A stretch of DNA of 64,000 bases from Kurthia populi. GTDB lineage: Bacteria > Bacillota > Bacilli > Bacillales_A > Planococcaceae. Numbering within the stretch: position 1 is the stretch's first letter; each line of letters begins with the position of its first letter. Below are positions 49,532 through 57,615 of this stretch, piece by piece. A model generated the notes under the pieces. It was not told the DNA's origin, made no database searches, and was given only the letters and a program-made list of their open reading frames with translations. A program made the position numbers and the translations under genes. The DNA lies in the NCBI RefSeq assembly GCF_042686175.1, contig NZ_JBHUOR010000140.1, positions 15,744 to 79,743 on the forward strand, in the 5' to 3' direction.

Positions 49532-50032
49532 TTACACTTCTTTTAATTGTTTTTCAAGTTTTTTAAATTGCACGAGCATCGCTAAACGCCACGGTAATAA
49601 CATTGAAAAGGCCAATAAAAAGAAAATGCCGCCAAGCTCGCCTAAATGGAATGTACCGCCTAAATAAATCTTCGCTACGGTACGGAAAATTAAAAGGCCT
49701 ACTAACACGAAAATAAATGCTTTCGATGGTTTTAAATAAATATCTTGGGCGACTATTTCAAATTTTGATGTTTTAATTAAAATCAATGAGCATAATACAC
49801 CGATAATCACTGTGATGGCTAAATGCTCCCAAGATAATCTGAAATACGGGAAAATATACATTAACGCCCCTGTTGACATCGCAACAGGGGGAATCATTAT
49901 TTTTTTAGCACTTGCTGGCTTTTTTGCTGATTTTGCACGCATCAGCATTGCACTCACACCCATAAAGACGACAAAAACGGTCGAGGCAATAACCCAAAAC
50001 TGCGTTGGGAGTTCTTTTAAAAAGTCTAACAC
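49532..50032 (-). CDS. ccdC: CcdC-like membrane protein (DUF1453)
   Basis: 166-residue protein with four to five hydrophobic segments. The order ccdA, a CheY-like ccdB and this gene on one strand matches the B. subtilis ccdA-ccdB(yneI)-ccdC(yneJ) cluster. CcdC is not essential for cytochrome c synthesis there and its role is unclear. It starts 19 bases after the ccdB stop. Confidence 0.82.
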   Translation of the reverse strand: MLDFLKELPTQFWVIASTVFVVFMGVSAMLMRAKSAKKPASAKKIMIPPVAMSTGALMYIFPYFRLSWEHLAITVIIGVLCSLILIKTSKFEIVAQDIYLKPSKAFIFVLVGLLIFRTVAKIYLGGTFHLGELGGIFFLLAFSMLLPWRLAMLVQFKKLEKQLKEV

Positions 50033-50051
50033 ATTAATCTCTTCTTTCCAT

Positions 50052-50414
50052 TTATACTTCTACGAGTCGTTTTAATGTTTCTACTAGGCGCTCTTGTGTA
50101 AAAGGCTTTGTCATAAAATCTTTGGCACCATTTTCAAGCGCGGTAATCACATTTTTCTGTTGGCCAACAGCTGTTATCATTAAGATTTTCGCCTCCGGAA
50201 ACGCATCGCAAATTTCTTTTGTTGCTTCTAAGCCATTTTTTAGCGGCATCGTAATATCCATCGTCACGATGTCTGGTTGAAGCTCGCGATAAAGGTTCAC
50301 CGCATCTTGCCCGTTATCTGCCTCACCTACGACGGTAAAATCTTCACCATCAATCATACGCTTAATCGTTTCTCGAATAAAAAATGTATCATCCACTATT
50401 AAAATACGTGTCAT
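50052..50414 (-). CDS. ccdB: CheY-like single-domain response regulator
   Basis: 120 residues forming one receiver domain: acidic pair in ILIVDDTFF, phosphoacceptor Asp in DIVTMDITMP, Thr in MITAVG and Lys in FMTKPF, all intact. No output domain. It corresponds to yneI (ccdB) in the B. subtilis ccd cluster; its partner kinase is not known. I take the second ATG (50414), which has the better spacing to GAGG. Confidence 0.88.
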   Translation of the reverse strand: MTRILIVDDTFFIRETIKRMIDGEDFTVVGEADNGQDAVNLYRELQPDIVTMDITMPLKNGLEATKEICDAFPEAKILMITAVGQQKNVITALENGAKDFMTKPFTQERLVETLKRLVEV

Positions 50415-50436
50415 CATATCACCTCTACTTTATAAA

Positions 50437-51141
50437 TTAAAATCCTGTAAAGTCGCCAAAAATCGGCGTGAATAATTGATTTAATTTACTCAATTGATCA
50501 AAGAAAATGAGTATACCAACTACAATCATAACATAGCCGCCTAATGTGACAACACGCTGCATATGATGTTTTAATAATTGAATTTTTGGCAAGAAAAATG
50601 CCATGACTAAAAATGGCACTGAAAATCCTAGCACATACAGCAACATATAGCTAACCGCGCTTGTTGGATTCGTGCTACCAAGCAGAAAAATACTCGCTAA
50701 AATCGGACCTGTACACGGTGTCCATCCTGCCGCAAAAACAAGACCGATTAATGCGGAGCCAACATAGCCTGTAGGACGATTTTTTAGTTGAAAGCGATGT
50801 TCTTTCATTAAAAGGGTTGGCTTAAAAACACCTGCTACAATAAGGCCAAAAATGACAATTAAAATGCCGCCAAGCTGCCGAATTAATTCGTCATATTGAA
50901 TAAATAATACGCGAATAAACGATGTACTAAAGCCTAAGACGATAAAAATAAGTGAAAATCCAACAAGGAAGGCAATCGTATGTAGAAGTGCTTGCTTTCG
51001 TCGAAGGCCATCTGCGGTAAGTTGTGCAGTTGAAACACCTGTTATATAGGATAAAAAGGCGGGATAAAGCGGCAGCGTACAAGGTGATATAAAGCTGAGA
51101 AGTCCCGCCGCAAACGCAAAGAAATACGTTAAATCTGTCAC
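50437..51141 (-). CDS. ccdA: Cytochrome c biogenesis protein CcdA
   Basis: Six-helix membrane thiol-disulfide transporter of 234 residues that carries reducing power from thioredoxin to the outside for cytochrome c maturation (and spore cortex synthesis in relatives). The two membrane Cys lie in FISPCTLPLYPAFLSYITG and AAGWTPCTGPILASI. The start is GTG 51141, preceded by TTGGAGG; the frame extends upstream without support. Confidence 0.93.
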   Translation of the reverse strand: MTDLTYFFAFAAGLLSFISPCTLPLYPAFLSYITGVSTAQLTADGLRRKQALLHTIAFLVGFSLIFIVLGFSTSFIRVLFIQYDELIRQLGGILIVIFGLIVAGVFKPTLLMKEHRFQLKNRPTGYVGSALIGLVFAAGWTPCTGPILASIFLLGSTNPTSAVSYMLLYVLGFSVPFLVMAFFLPKIQLLKHHMQRVVTLGGYVMIVVGILIFFDQLSKLNQLFTPIFGDFTGF

Positions 51142-51258
51142 ATCAAAGCCTCCAATTTTTCTTTTAGTATAGCGCAAAATTATGTGCGAACTGTGAAGTC
51201 TATTTGAACGACTCAAGGCTACTTATTATGTTACGTGAAAGACAAAAAAAATACCATA

Positions 51259-51297
51259 AAAAAAGCGAACACCCCTCTGGATGTTCGCTTTTTCGGA
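51259..51297 (-). terminator. Terminator of argGH
   Basis: AAAAGCGAACA (51261-51271) pairs with TGTTCGCTTTT (51282-51292); A/T runs on both sides. Confidence 0.85.
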
Positions 51298-51358
51298 GCA
51301 TATGTATGTTCCGTTTATCGGATTGGCATCCCCTCTGTGATACGTTCTCCAATGTTCA

Positions 51359-52735
51359 CTACTTGCGTAATGCTTTTGCTTTATCTAATTGAATTTTCAC
51401 TTGATCAAAGCCTGTACCACCAAGAGAATGACGACGTTTTACCGCAGCTTCTGGTGCTAATACTTCGTAGACATCTTCTTCGATTAAGTTACTGCCTTCT
51501 TTCATATCCGCAAGTGTTAAGTCTAATAAGTAGATGCCGCGTTTAATACATGTGAAAACAAGTTTCCCTGTCACTTCATGTGCTTCACGGAACGGCATGC
51601 CTTTTGCAGCTAAATAATCTGCAAGTTCTGTCGCATTTGAGAAGTCATTGTGAACGGCTGTATGTAGCACGTTTTTGTTGACAGTCATCGTACGAACCAT
51701 ACCTTCGAAGATTTTTAGCGCGCCGACAATTGTGTGTAATGTGTCGAACATGCCTTCTTTATCTTCTTGCATATCTTTGTTGTACGCTAGTGGAATGCCT
51801 TTTAAAACTGTTAGTAAGCCCATTAGATTGCCGTACGTACGACCTGCTTTACCACGAATTAATTCCGCCATATCCGGGTTTTTCTTCTGTGGCATAATGC
51901 TTGAGCCGGTTGAGAAGGAATCATCTAAGTCGATAAATTTGAATTCATCTGTTGACCAAAGAATGATTTCTTCTGCAAAGCGTGATAAATGCGCCATCAT
52001 TAACGCGCCATTTGATAGGAATTCAACGATGAAATCACGATCGCTTACCGCGTCAATTGAGTTTTGATATACCGTTGAGAAGCCTAATAATTTCGCACTT
52101 AATTCACGGTCAATTGGGAAAGTTGTCCCTGCTAATGCCCCTGCACCAAGTGGTGAGATGTCGATACGTTTCACAGATTCTGTAAAGCGTTGTTTGTCAC
52201 GCTCTAACATCCAGAAGTAGGTCATTAAGTGATGTGCGAACGAAATAGGCTGCGCACGTTGTAAATGTGTATAGCCAGGCGCTAATGTTTCCACATTATC
52301 TTCTGCTTGCGCGATAATTGCATCTTGTAAGCTTTCGATTAATGCAATGACTTCAACAACACGTTTTTTAAGGAATAAGTGCATATCCGTTGCGACTTGG
52401 TCATTACGGCTACGTCCTGTGTGTAGTTTACCGCCAACAGGTCCTATTAAATCGGTTAACATTTTTTCAAGGTTTAAGTGGATATCTTCATTTTCCACTT
52501 TAAACTTTAATTCGTTATGGTCTGCTTTAATTTTTAATTGTTCTAGGCCGCCCTTGATTGCCTCTACTTCATCGGCTTTTAAAATACCACATTCACCAAG
52601 CATCGTTACGTGCGCAATACTGCCCTCAATATCTTCTGTAACGAGTTGCTGATCAAAGCCAATTGAAGCGCCAAATTCATCTACCCAAGCTTCGGCAGAT
52701 TTTTGGAAGCGACCGCCCCATGCTTTTCCGCTCAT
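51359..52735 (-). CDS. argH: Argininosuccinate lyase
   Basis: Splits argininosuccinate to arginine and fumarate, the last step of arginine synthesis. 458 residues. The superfamily signature GSSIMPQKKNPD carries the catalytic Ser. Its ATG overlaps the argG stop (TAATG), so it is translationally coupled. Confidence 0.97.
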   Translation of the reverse strand: MSGKAWGGRFQKSAEAWVDEFGASIGFDQQLVTEDIEGSIAHVTMLGECGILKADEVEAIKGGLEQLKIKADHNELKFKVENEDIHLNLEKMLTDLIGPVGGKLHTGRSRNDQVATDMHLFLKKRVVEVIALIESLQDAIIAQAEDNVETLAPGYTHLQRAQPISFAHHLMTYFWMLERDKQRFTESVKRIDISPLGAGALAGTTFPIDRELSAKLLGFSTVYQNSIDAVSDRDFIVEFLSNGALMMAHLSRFAEEIILWSTDEFKFIDLDDSFSTGSSIMPQKKNPDMAELIRGKAGRTYGNLMGLLTVLKGIPLAYNKDMQEDKEGMFDTLHTIVGALKIFEGMVRTMTVNKNVLHTAVHNDFSNATELADYLAAKGMPFREAHEVTGKLVFTCIKRGIYLLDLTLADMKEGSNLIEEDVYEVLAPEAAVKRRHSLGGTGFDQVKIQLDKAKALRK

Positions 52736-53949
52736 TAGTTTGTACCTACTTTTTTACCGTTCACGATAGCATTTACTTTCGTTGGAAGGCCCCATAATTC
52801 AATGAAACCTACAGCTGAGTTGTGGTTGAACTCATCATCTTTTGTATATGTTGCTAATTTTTCATCATATAAAGAGTTTGGAGATTTACGTCCTTCAACG
52901 ATTGCATGACCTTTGAATAGGCGTACACGTACCGTACCGTTTACATATTGTTGTGTGTTTTTGATGAATGCTTGGATTGATTCACGTAATGGAGAGAACC
53001 ATAAGCCGTTATAAATAAGCTCTGTTAATTGTTTTTCAACAACTGGTTTGAAGTGAGCTAATTCTTTTACTAATGTTAAATCTTCTAATTCTTTGTGTGC
53101 GATTAATAATGTGTGTGCACCTGGAATTTCGTATACTTCACGAGATTTAATCCCTACAAGACGGTTTTCAATGTGGTCGATACGGCCCACACCATGTTTA
53201 CCAGCAAGTTCATTTAATTTTAAGATCATGTCAGATAGTTTGTACTCAACGCCATCTAATTTTGTTGGTACACCAGCTACGAATTCGATTTCGATAACAT
53301 CTGCTTCGTCTGGCGCATCTTCGATTTCAACTGTTAAGTCGTACGCATCTTTCGGTGGTTTTGCCCAAGGATCTTCTAAAATACCACATTCGTTTGCACG
53401 GCCCCATAAGTTTTGGTCGATTGAGAATGGAGAGTCTAAGTTGATTGGAATCGGAATATTACGTTCTTTCGCATATTCGATTTCTTCTTCACGGCTCCAG
53501 CCCCATTCACGAACAGGTGCTAATACTTCTAAATCTGGGTTTAATGCGTTGAAAGCAACTTCGAAACGAACTTGGTCATTCCCTTTACCTGTGCAACCAT
53601 GTGCAACAGCAGTAGCACCAGTTTGTTCAGCGATTTCAACTAGTTTTTTAGCGATTAACGGACGAGATAGTGCCGATACTAGCGGATATTTTTGTTCATA
53701 CCATGTGTGACCTTGTAGAGACATTAATGCGAAATCATCTGCGAATTCGTCTTTTGCGTCGATTACGAATGATTCAACAGCGCCAACTTTTAATGCTTTC
53801 TCTTTTACGTGTGCAAGATCTTTCCCTTCACCAACGTCTAAGCAACAAGCAACTACTTCGTATCCTTGTTCTTGTAACCATGTGATGGCTACAGATGTAT
53901 CTAAACCGCCTGAATAGGCAAGTACTACTTTTTTGTTTGTGTTTGTCAT
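52735..53949 (-). CDS. argG: Argininosuccinate synthase
   Basis: ATP-dependent condensation of citrulline and aspartate. 404 residues. The ATP P-loop AYSGGLDTSV is at residues 10-19, and HGCTGKGNDQVRFE is the second family motif. ATG 53949 has TTGGAGGAA ahead; an upstream in-frame ATG at 53964 overlaps that site less well. First gene of argGH; the AT-rich region before it has ARG-box-like words (see 54000-54230). Confidence 0.96.
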   Translation of the reverse strand: MTNTNKKVVLAYSGGLDTSVAITWLQEQGYEVVACCLDVGEGKDLAHVKEKALKVGAVESFVIDAKDEFADDFALMSLQGHTWYEQKYPLVSALSRPLIAKKLVEIAEQTGATAVAHGCTGKGNDQVRFEVAFNALNPDLEVLAPVREWGWSREEEIEYAKERNIPIPINLDSPFSIDQNLWGRANECGILEDPWAKPPKDAYDLTVEIEDAPDEADVIEIEFVAGVPTKLDGVEYKLSDMILKLNELAGKHGVGRIDHIENRLVGIKSREVYEIPGAHTLLIAHKELEDLTLVKELAHFKPVVEKQLTELIYNGLWFSPLRESIQAFIKNTQQYVNGTVRVRLFKGHAIVEGRKSPNSLYDEKLATYTKDDEFNHNSAVGFIELWGLPTKVNAIVNGKKVGTN

Positions 53950-54183
53950 AATGTATTCCTCCAAAGCTGTAATGTTTATTTGTATGTTTATGCGTTTTTT
54001 TTTAATATTTATGCACTAATAATAGCATGCTATTTTTATAAGTGCAAGTGTATTTTTATAAATTTTTTCGAAAAACATCATTTTATGTAAAAACTTCTTA
54101 AATAGTAAGTAAATCAATGATTTAAGCGAGAATTTTTGTTCATTTCTTTTTAGTATTTTTATTTTTATACATATAAAATGCAT
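53950..54183. promoter_or_regulatory. AT-rich control region of argGH
   Basis: Gap before argG with several words resembling ARG boxes (TGCATAAATATTA; ATACATATAAAATGCATAA), to which an ArgR/AhrC repressor could bind. The match is loose because the region is very AT-rich. Confidence 0.3.
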
Positions 54184-54228
54184 AAAAGTGATTTTTTATA
54201 CAATTTTAATGCATAAAAAATCACTTTT
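54184..54228 (-). terminator. Long AT-rich hairpin after the SDR gene
   Basis: Perfect 16-base arms AAAAGTGATTTTTTAT (54184-54199) and ATAAAAAATCACTTTT (54213-54228). It directly follows the SDR stop codon on the minus strand. Weak in GC, but the length and T-rich flank suggest a terminator. Confidence 0.55.
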
Positions 54229-54230
54229 AA

Positions 54231-54977
54231 TCATTTCCTATTAAATAGTGGTTTGCCAATTTTTTCAACAAGCCCTGGTGATAACGCGTATAATTTGCTT
54301 GAGATCCCCATATACCATGGTAAATTCACTTCACGTTTTCGTGTTTTTATTGTATGAATTGTCGCCTTCGCAACCGCTTCTGGCGCTAATAATACATTTT
54401 TCATCACTTTTCGATATGCGTTTGTTGCATCTGCATGGTCTAAAAATGGTGTATCAATCGGTCCCGGATGGATAACTGATACTGCAATTTTTTGTGCTGC
54501 CAGCTCCATGCGAAGCGCATTCGTATAACCGATCAATGCATGTTTTGTCGCTGCATACATACTCGCTTTCGGCGTCGCGACCTTCCCTGCTTGCGAGCCC
54601 ATAAAAATAAATTGGCCTCCTCGCGTCATATGCGGTAATAATTCGCGCACAAGAATCGCCGGTGTCGCGACATTTAATTGAATCATTTCATGAATGGCCG
54701 CATCTTCTAACGCCGCAGCATACTCAAAAGTGCCAATGCCAGCATTAATAATCGCCACATCAATGTTTGGGAGTTGATCAACGAGTTGCTGCAGGGACGC
54801 TCGATTCGTTAAATCTGCCGCAATCGTCTCGAGTCGCTGCTTTTTTAATTGCTGTAGCTTGACCTCATTACGCCCAGTCGCAATCACGCGATGCCCCTGC
54901 GCATGTAGCTGTATCGCTAATTCAAAGCCAACGCCTGAGGTCGCACCGGTCACTAATACCGTTTTATACTTGCTCAT
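54231..54977 (-). CDS. Short-chain dehydrogenase/reductase
   Basis: Classical SDR of 248 residues. Cofactor motif TGATSGVG (10-17), structural NAG, and catalytic S128, Y141 and K145 (SMYAATKHA). The R at the end of beta 2 (ATGRN) favours NADP. Its start overlaps the MBL-fold gene by 14 bases, so the two are co-expressed. Substrate unknown. Confidence 0.88.
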   Translation of the reverse strand: MSKYKTVLVTGATSGVGFELAIQLHAQGHRVIATGRNEVKLQQLKKQRLETIAADLTNRASLQQLVDQLPNIDVAIINAGIGTFEYAAALEDAAIHEMIQLNVATPAILVRELLPHMTRGGQFIFMGSQAGKVATPKASMYAATKHALIGYTNALRMELAAQKIAVSVIHPGPIDTPFLDHADATNAYRKVMKNVLLAPEAVAKATIHTIKTRKREVNLPWYMGISSKLYALSPGLVEKIGKPLFNRK

Positions 54978-55911
54978 AGCGCGCTACTCCCTCCTCGTCT
55001 AGTGTTCGTACTACAAGACCTTGATCCTCCAAATAATCAAGCTGTCCTAATGTCGACGACAATGTTAAGCCGAGCTCTGCCTGCATTTTTGTTGGATAAA
55101 AGCGTTTTGTAATCTCAAAAACAGATAACGGAGCATCAATTAAAGCATAGGCACGCATGGCACGCTGATGCTGTTTTTCTAGTCGTGTTGCTACAAGCTC
55201 GGTGGCATTCGTAATTACATTGCCATGCCCTGAATAGACACGCTCAAAATCATAGGACGCTAATTTTTTTAATGAGTCATTGTATTGTAGCTGTGATTTC
55301 GGGCGTGGTCCGGTCATGCCCATTGGTACTTCAACGAGTGGATTTGAGGCGATAAAGTCAATTAATAAATCGCCACCAAAAGCATAGCGCGCTTTTTCAT
55401 CGACAAACATTAAATGACTTTGCGCATGCCCAAGCGTTTCAACTGCCACGAGATTTGGATGCCCTGGTAATGTATCCCCGTCTTTTATTATAGTAGAAAG
55501 TGGTGTCGTCCCCATATAATCGACCTCACGAATCATCTTATCAACCCAGCGATCATACAATTGTGGTACGCCCTCTTCAGCTAGTTGTTCTTTATAAAAT
55601 AGGCGCTGATAATCAAAAAATGCTTTATCGCGGCGTAGCCAGTAATCATTATAGGCATGACCAATCACATCCGCCTTCACAAATGCATCTGTCCAGCCAA
55701 TATGGTCTGGATGATGATGCGTTAAAATGACCTGTTCAATATCTTCAAAGCGATAATTTTGCGCTTTCAGGCCTGCCTCTAGTGCCTCATAGGCCGGCGG
55801 AAATTTTGTCCCAACATCGATGATGGATAATGTATCCCCTTTTATTAAAAATGAATTTGCTGTCCCTACCCCAAATGGTGTCGGTGTTTCAATGCGAATA
55901 ATTTCTTCCAT
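54964..55911 (-). CDS. MBL-fold metallohydrolase
   Basis: Metallo-beta-lactamase fold protein of 315 residues. The metal motif THHHPDHIGW gives H65, H67, D69 and H70, with further ligands in GHAQSH and SGHGN. The C-terminal 70 residues resemble a small winged helix, as in LACTB2-like members. Overlaps the SDR gene downstream. The catalysed reaction (thioester, lactone or other) is not evident. Confidence 0.87.
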   Translation of the reverse strand: MEEIIRIETPTPFGVGTANSFLIKGDTLSIIDVGTKFPPAYEALEAGLKAQNYRFEDIEQVILTHHHPDHIGWTDAFVKADVIGHAYNDYWLRRDKAFFDYQRLFYKEQLAEEGVPQLYDRWVDKMIREVDYMGTTPLSTIIKDGDTLPGHPNLVAVETLGHAQSHLMFVDEKARYAFGGDLLIDFIASNPLVEVPMGMTGPRPKSQLQYNDSLKKLASYDFERVYSGHGNVITNATELVATRLEKQHQRAMRAYALIDAPLSVFEITKRFYPTKMQAELGLTLSSTLGQLDYLEDQGLVVRTLDEEGVARYEQV

Positions 55912-55997
55912 AATCCAAGTCCCCCTTATGTCACTACATTCTTATCATACCCGTTTTTTAAAGGGACGTCATTTTCTGATTATTCCAAATTCAACCA

Positions 55998-56270
55998 TTG
56001 ACTTCTATTTATCATTATGCTTATAATCATCACATATACATTAAGGCCAAGACAAAGACTAGTACATTACATCACTTCTCTAAAGAGAGCATCGTGCTTG
56101 CTGCAATCGATGTGTGAAGTCGTAGTGGAACCTACTTTTGAGCCGCTATGCAAACATAGCCGTTTCCTTAGCGATAACAAGGAATGAGGTGCGCTAGTTC
56201 AACTAGCGAATCAAGGTGGTACCGCGAATACAACATATTCGTCCTTTCGGATGAGTATGTTTTTCTTTTT
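55998..56270 (+). promoter_or_regulatory. Promoter and proline T-box leader of proC
   Basis: TTGACT (55998-56003), 18-base spacer, TATAAT (56022-56027). The leader holds the specifier block GAACCTACTTTTGAGC with CCT (Pro) at 56131-56133, the T-box AAGGTGGTACCGCG (56213-56226) and a terminator (56232-56270). Uncharged tRNA-Pro should turn proC on. Confidence 0.93.
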
Positions 56271-56294
56271 GCTTAAAATGAAGGAGGAGACAAT

Positions 56295-57101
56295 ATGAAA
56301 AATATTTTATTTATCGGTGCAGGGTCCATGGCAGAGGCAATTATCCATGGCTTAACAGCACAACAAGTGATCGATGCAGCGCATATTTTCGTTACGAATA
56401 AATCAAACGAAGCGAAATTAACTCAATTACATGAGGCATACGGTATTTCAGCAACGTACGAATTAGCTGACGCCTTACAGCAGGCCGATTTAGTCGTTCT
56501 TGCGATGAAACCAAAAGATGTCAAAGCGGCACTTGAAAAAATCGCGGCACATATTCCAGCACAGACGCCTGTACTATCAATCGTGGCGGGTTATGCGATG
56601 GCATCGATTGAAGCCATTTTAGGTGCACGTCCATTAGCGCGTATTATGCCGAATACATCGGCACAAATCGCATTAAGCACGACAGGTGTTGCGTACAATG
56701 CGGCCGTTAATGATGGAACAAAACAAGCGATTACGACGCTACTCCAATCGATTGGTACCGTCATTGAAGTAGAAGAAGATCAGCTTCATGCGGTGACAGC
56801 TATCTCAGGTAGTGGTCCAGCTTATTTTTACTATGTCGTTGAAGCGATGAAGGAAGCCGGCTTAACGTATGGCTTAGATGAACAAACGGTGAAACAGCTT
56901 GTCGTTGAAACGATGGCTGGTGCGTCAGAAATGTTAAAGCGTGTTGATGAGGAGCCTCAATTACTGCGTAAAAAAATTACGAGCCCAGGCGGTACAACCG
57001 AAGCGGGCGTCAAAGCACTTGAAAAATTCAATGTGAAAGAAGCCTTCACGACATGTATTGCTGATGCGGAAGCAAAATCACGTGAACTAGCAAATAGTTA
57101 A
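56295..57101 (+). CDS. proC: Pyrroline-5-carboxylate reductase
   Basis: Last step of proline synthesis, reducing P5C with NAD(P)H. 268 residues. N-terminal Rossmann motif FIGAGSMAEAI; the C-terminal signature VTAISGSGPAYFYYVVEAM and the TSPGGTTEAGVKALE motif are intact. AAGGAGGAG precedes the ATG. Controlled by the proline T-box just upstream; no proA or proB nearby. Confidence 0.96.
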   Translation: MKNILFIGAGSMAEAIIHGLTAQQVIDAAHIFVTNKSNEAKLTQLHEAYGISATYELADALQQADLVVLAMKPKDVKAALEKIAAHIPAQTPVLSIVAGYAMASIEAILGARPLARIMPNTSAQIALSTTGVAYNAAVNDGTKQAITTLLQSIGTVIEVEEDQLHAVTAISGSGPAYFYYVVEAMKEAGLTYGLDEQTVKQLVVETMAGASEMLKRVDEEPQLLRKKITSPGGTTEAGVKALEKFNVKEAFTTCIADAEAKSRELANS

Positions 57102-57114
57102 TAGACTATATAAA

Positions 57115-57243
57115 GAAACTGAGACAAAACACGTCATTTTTCTTTTTTAGCGTTCGCAATGAAAAACCGGAACTGTGCTATGGCGCGGTTCCGGTTTTCT
57201 TATGCTCATAGGAGCGGTTGTTACACGTATGTCAAAGCCTCTT
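57115..57243 (-). repeat. Palindromic intergenic repeat, copy 4 (reverse orientation)
   Basis: Reverse complement of the 48018 copy over nearly its full length, including GAGGCTTTGACATACGTGTA at 57243-57224 and the core CCGGAAC / GTTCCGG hairpin. Lies between convergent proC and a small membrane protein gene. Confidence 0.88.
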
Positions 57244-57247
57244 TTTT

Positions 57248-57290
57248 ATTAAAAAAAGCACATTCACCGTCTTTCATACGCTGAATGTGC
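57248..57290 (-). terminator. Terminator of the 64-residue membrane protein gene
   Basis: GCACATTCA (57258-57266) pairs perfectly with TGAATGTGC (57282-57290), then T7 on the minus strand. Confidence 0.85.
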
Positions 57291-57326
57291 CTGAGTACTT
57301 TATATGTTCGACGTCAACAAGACGCT

Positions 57327-57521
57327 TTATTTTTTCTTTTTAATTGTTTTCATACGGAATGTAAACAATGCCAAAATCAGAAAAAAGATCATTAATCCAA
57401 AATAAATTTTGTCATAGTTCGTTTGTTCAATTGCTGTAGTCGTCGCTGCTAATGCTGGATTACTTGCAAATACAATAAACAGCATAGCACTCGTAGCAAG
57501 TGCTAGTATATATTTTTCCAT
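57327..57521 (-). CDS. Small membrane protein with signal-like N-terminus
   Basis: 64 residues: hydrophobic N-terminus (about 4-22) ending in a possible signal-peptidase site ALA-A, a short polar stretch, a second hydrophobic segment (about 43-58) and a basic tail KTIKKKK. It may be a cleaved, single-span surface-membrane protein. ATG 57521 follows GAGGAG by 10 bases. A good promoter (TTGACT at 57607-57602, TATCAT at 57584-57579) lies just upstream. Unknown family. Confidence 0.65.
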   Translation of the reverse strand: MEKYILALATSAMLFIVFASNPALAATTTAIEQTNYDKIYFGLMIFFLILALFTFRMKTIKKKK

Positions 57522-57578
57522 ATCATTTTTACTCCTCAAAACGACTCGTATATCGTTTTTTATTTAACACTGCTATTT

Positions 57579-57607
57579 ATGATACGCATTTCAAATTCGC
57601 AAGTCAA
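57579..57607 (-). promoter_or_regulatory. Sigma-A promoter for the 64-residue membrane protein gene
   Basis: Minus strand TTGACT, 17-base spacer, TATCAT. Confidence 0.7.
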
Positions 57608-57615
57608 GAACACAC

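Noticed and set aside
53093..53710. 205-codon plus-strand frame within argG
   Set aside because: Antisense shadow of argG; no start signal and composition mirrors argG codons.
56203..56212. CTAGCGAA near 56203 as a third CTAGCGAG element
   Set aside because: It is part of the proline T-box antiterminator stem and lacks the AT-rich flanks.
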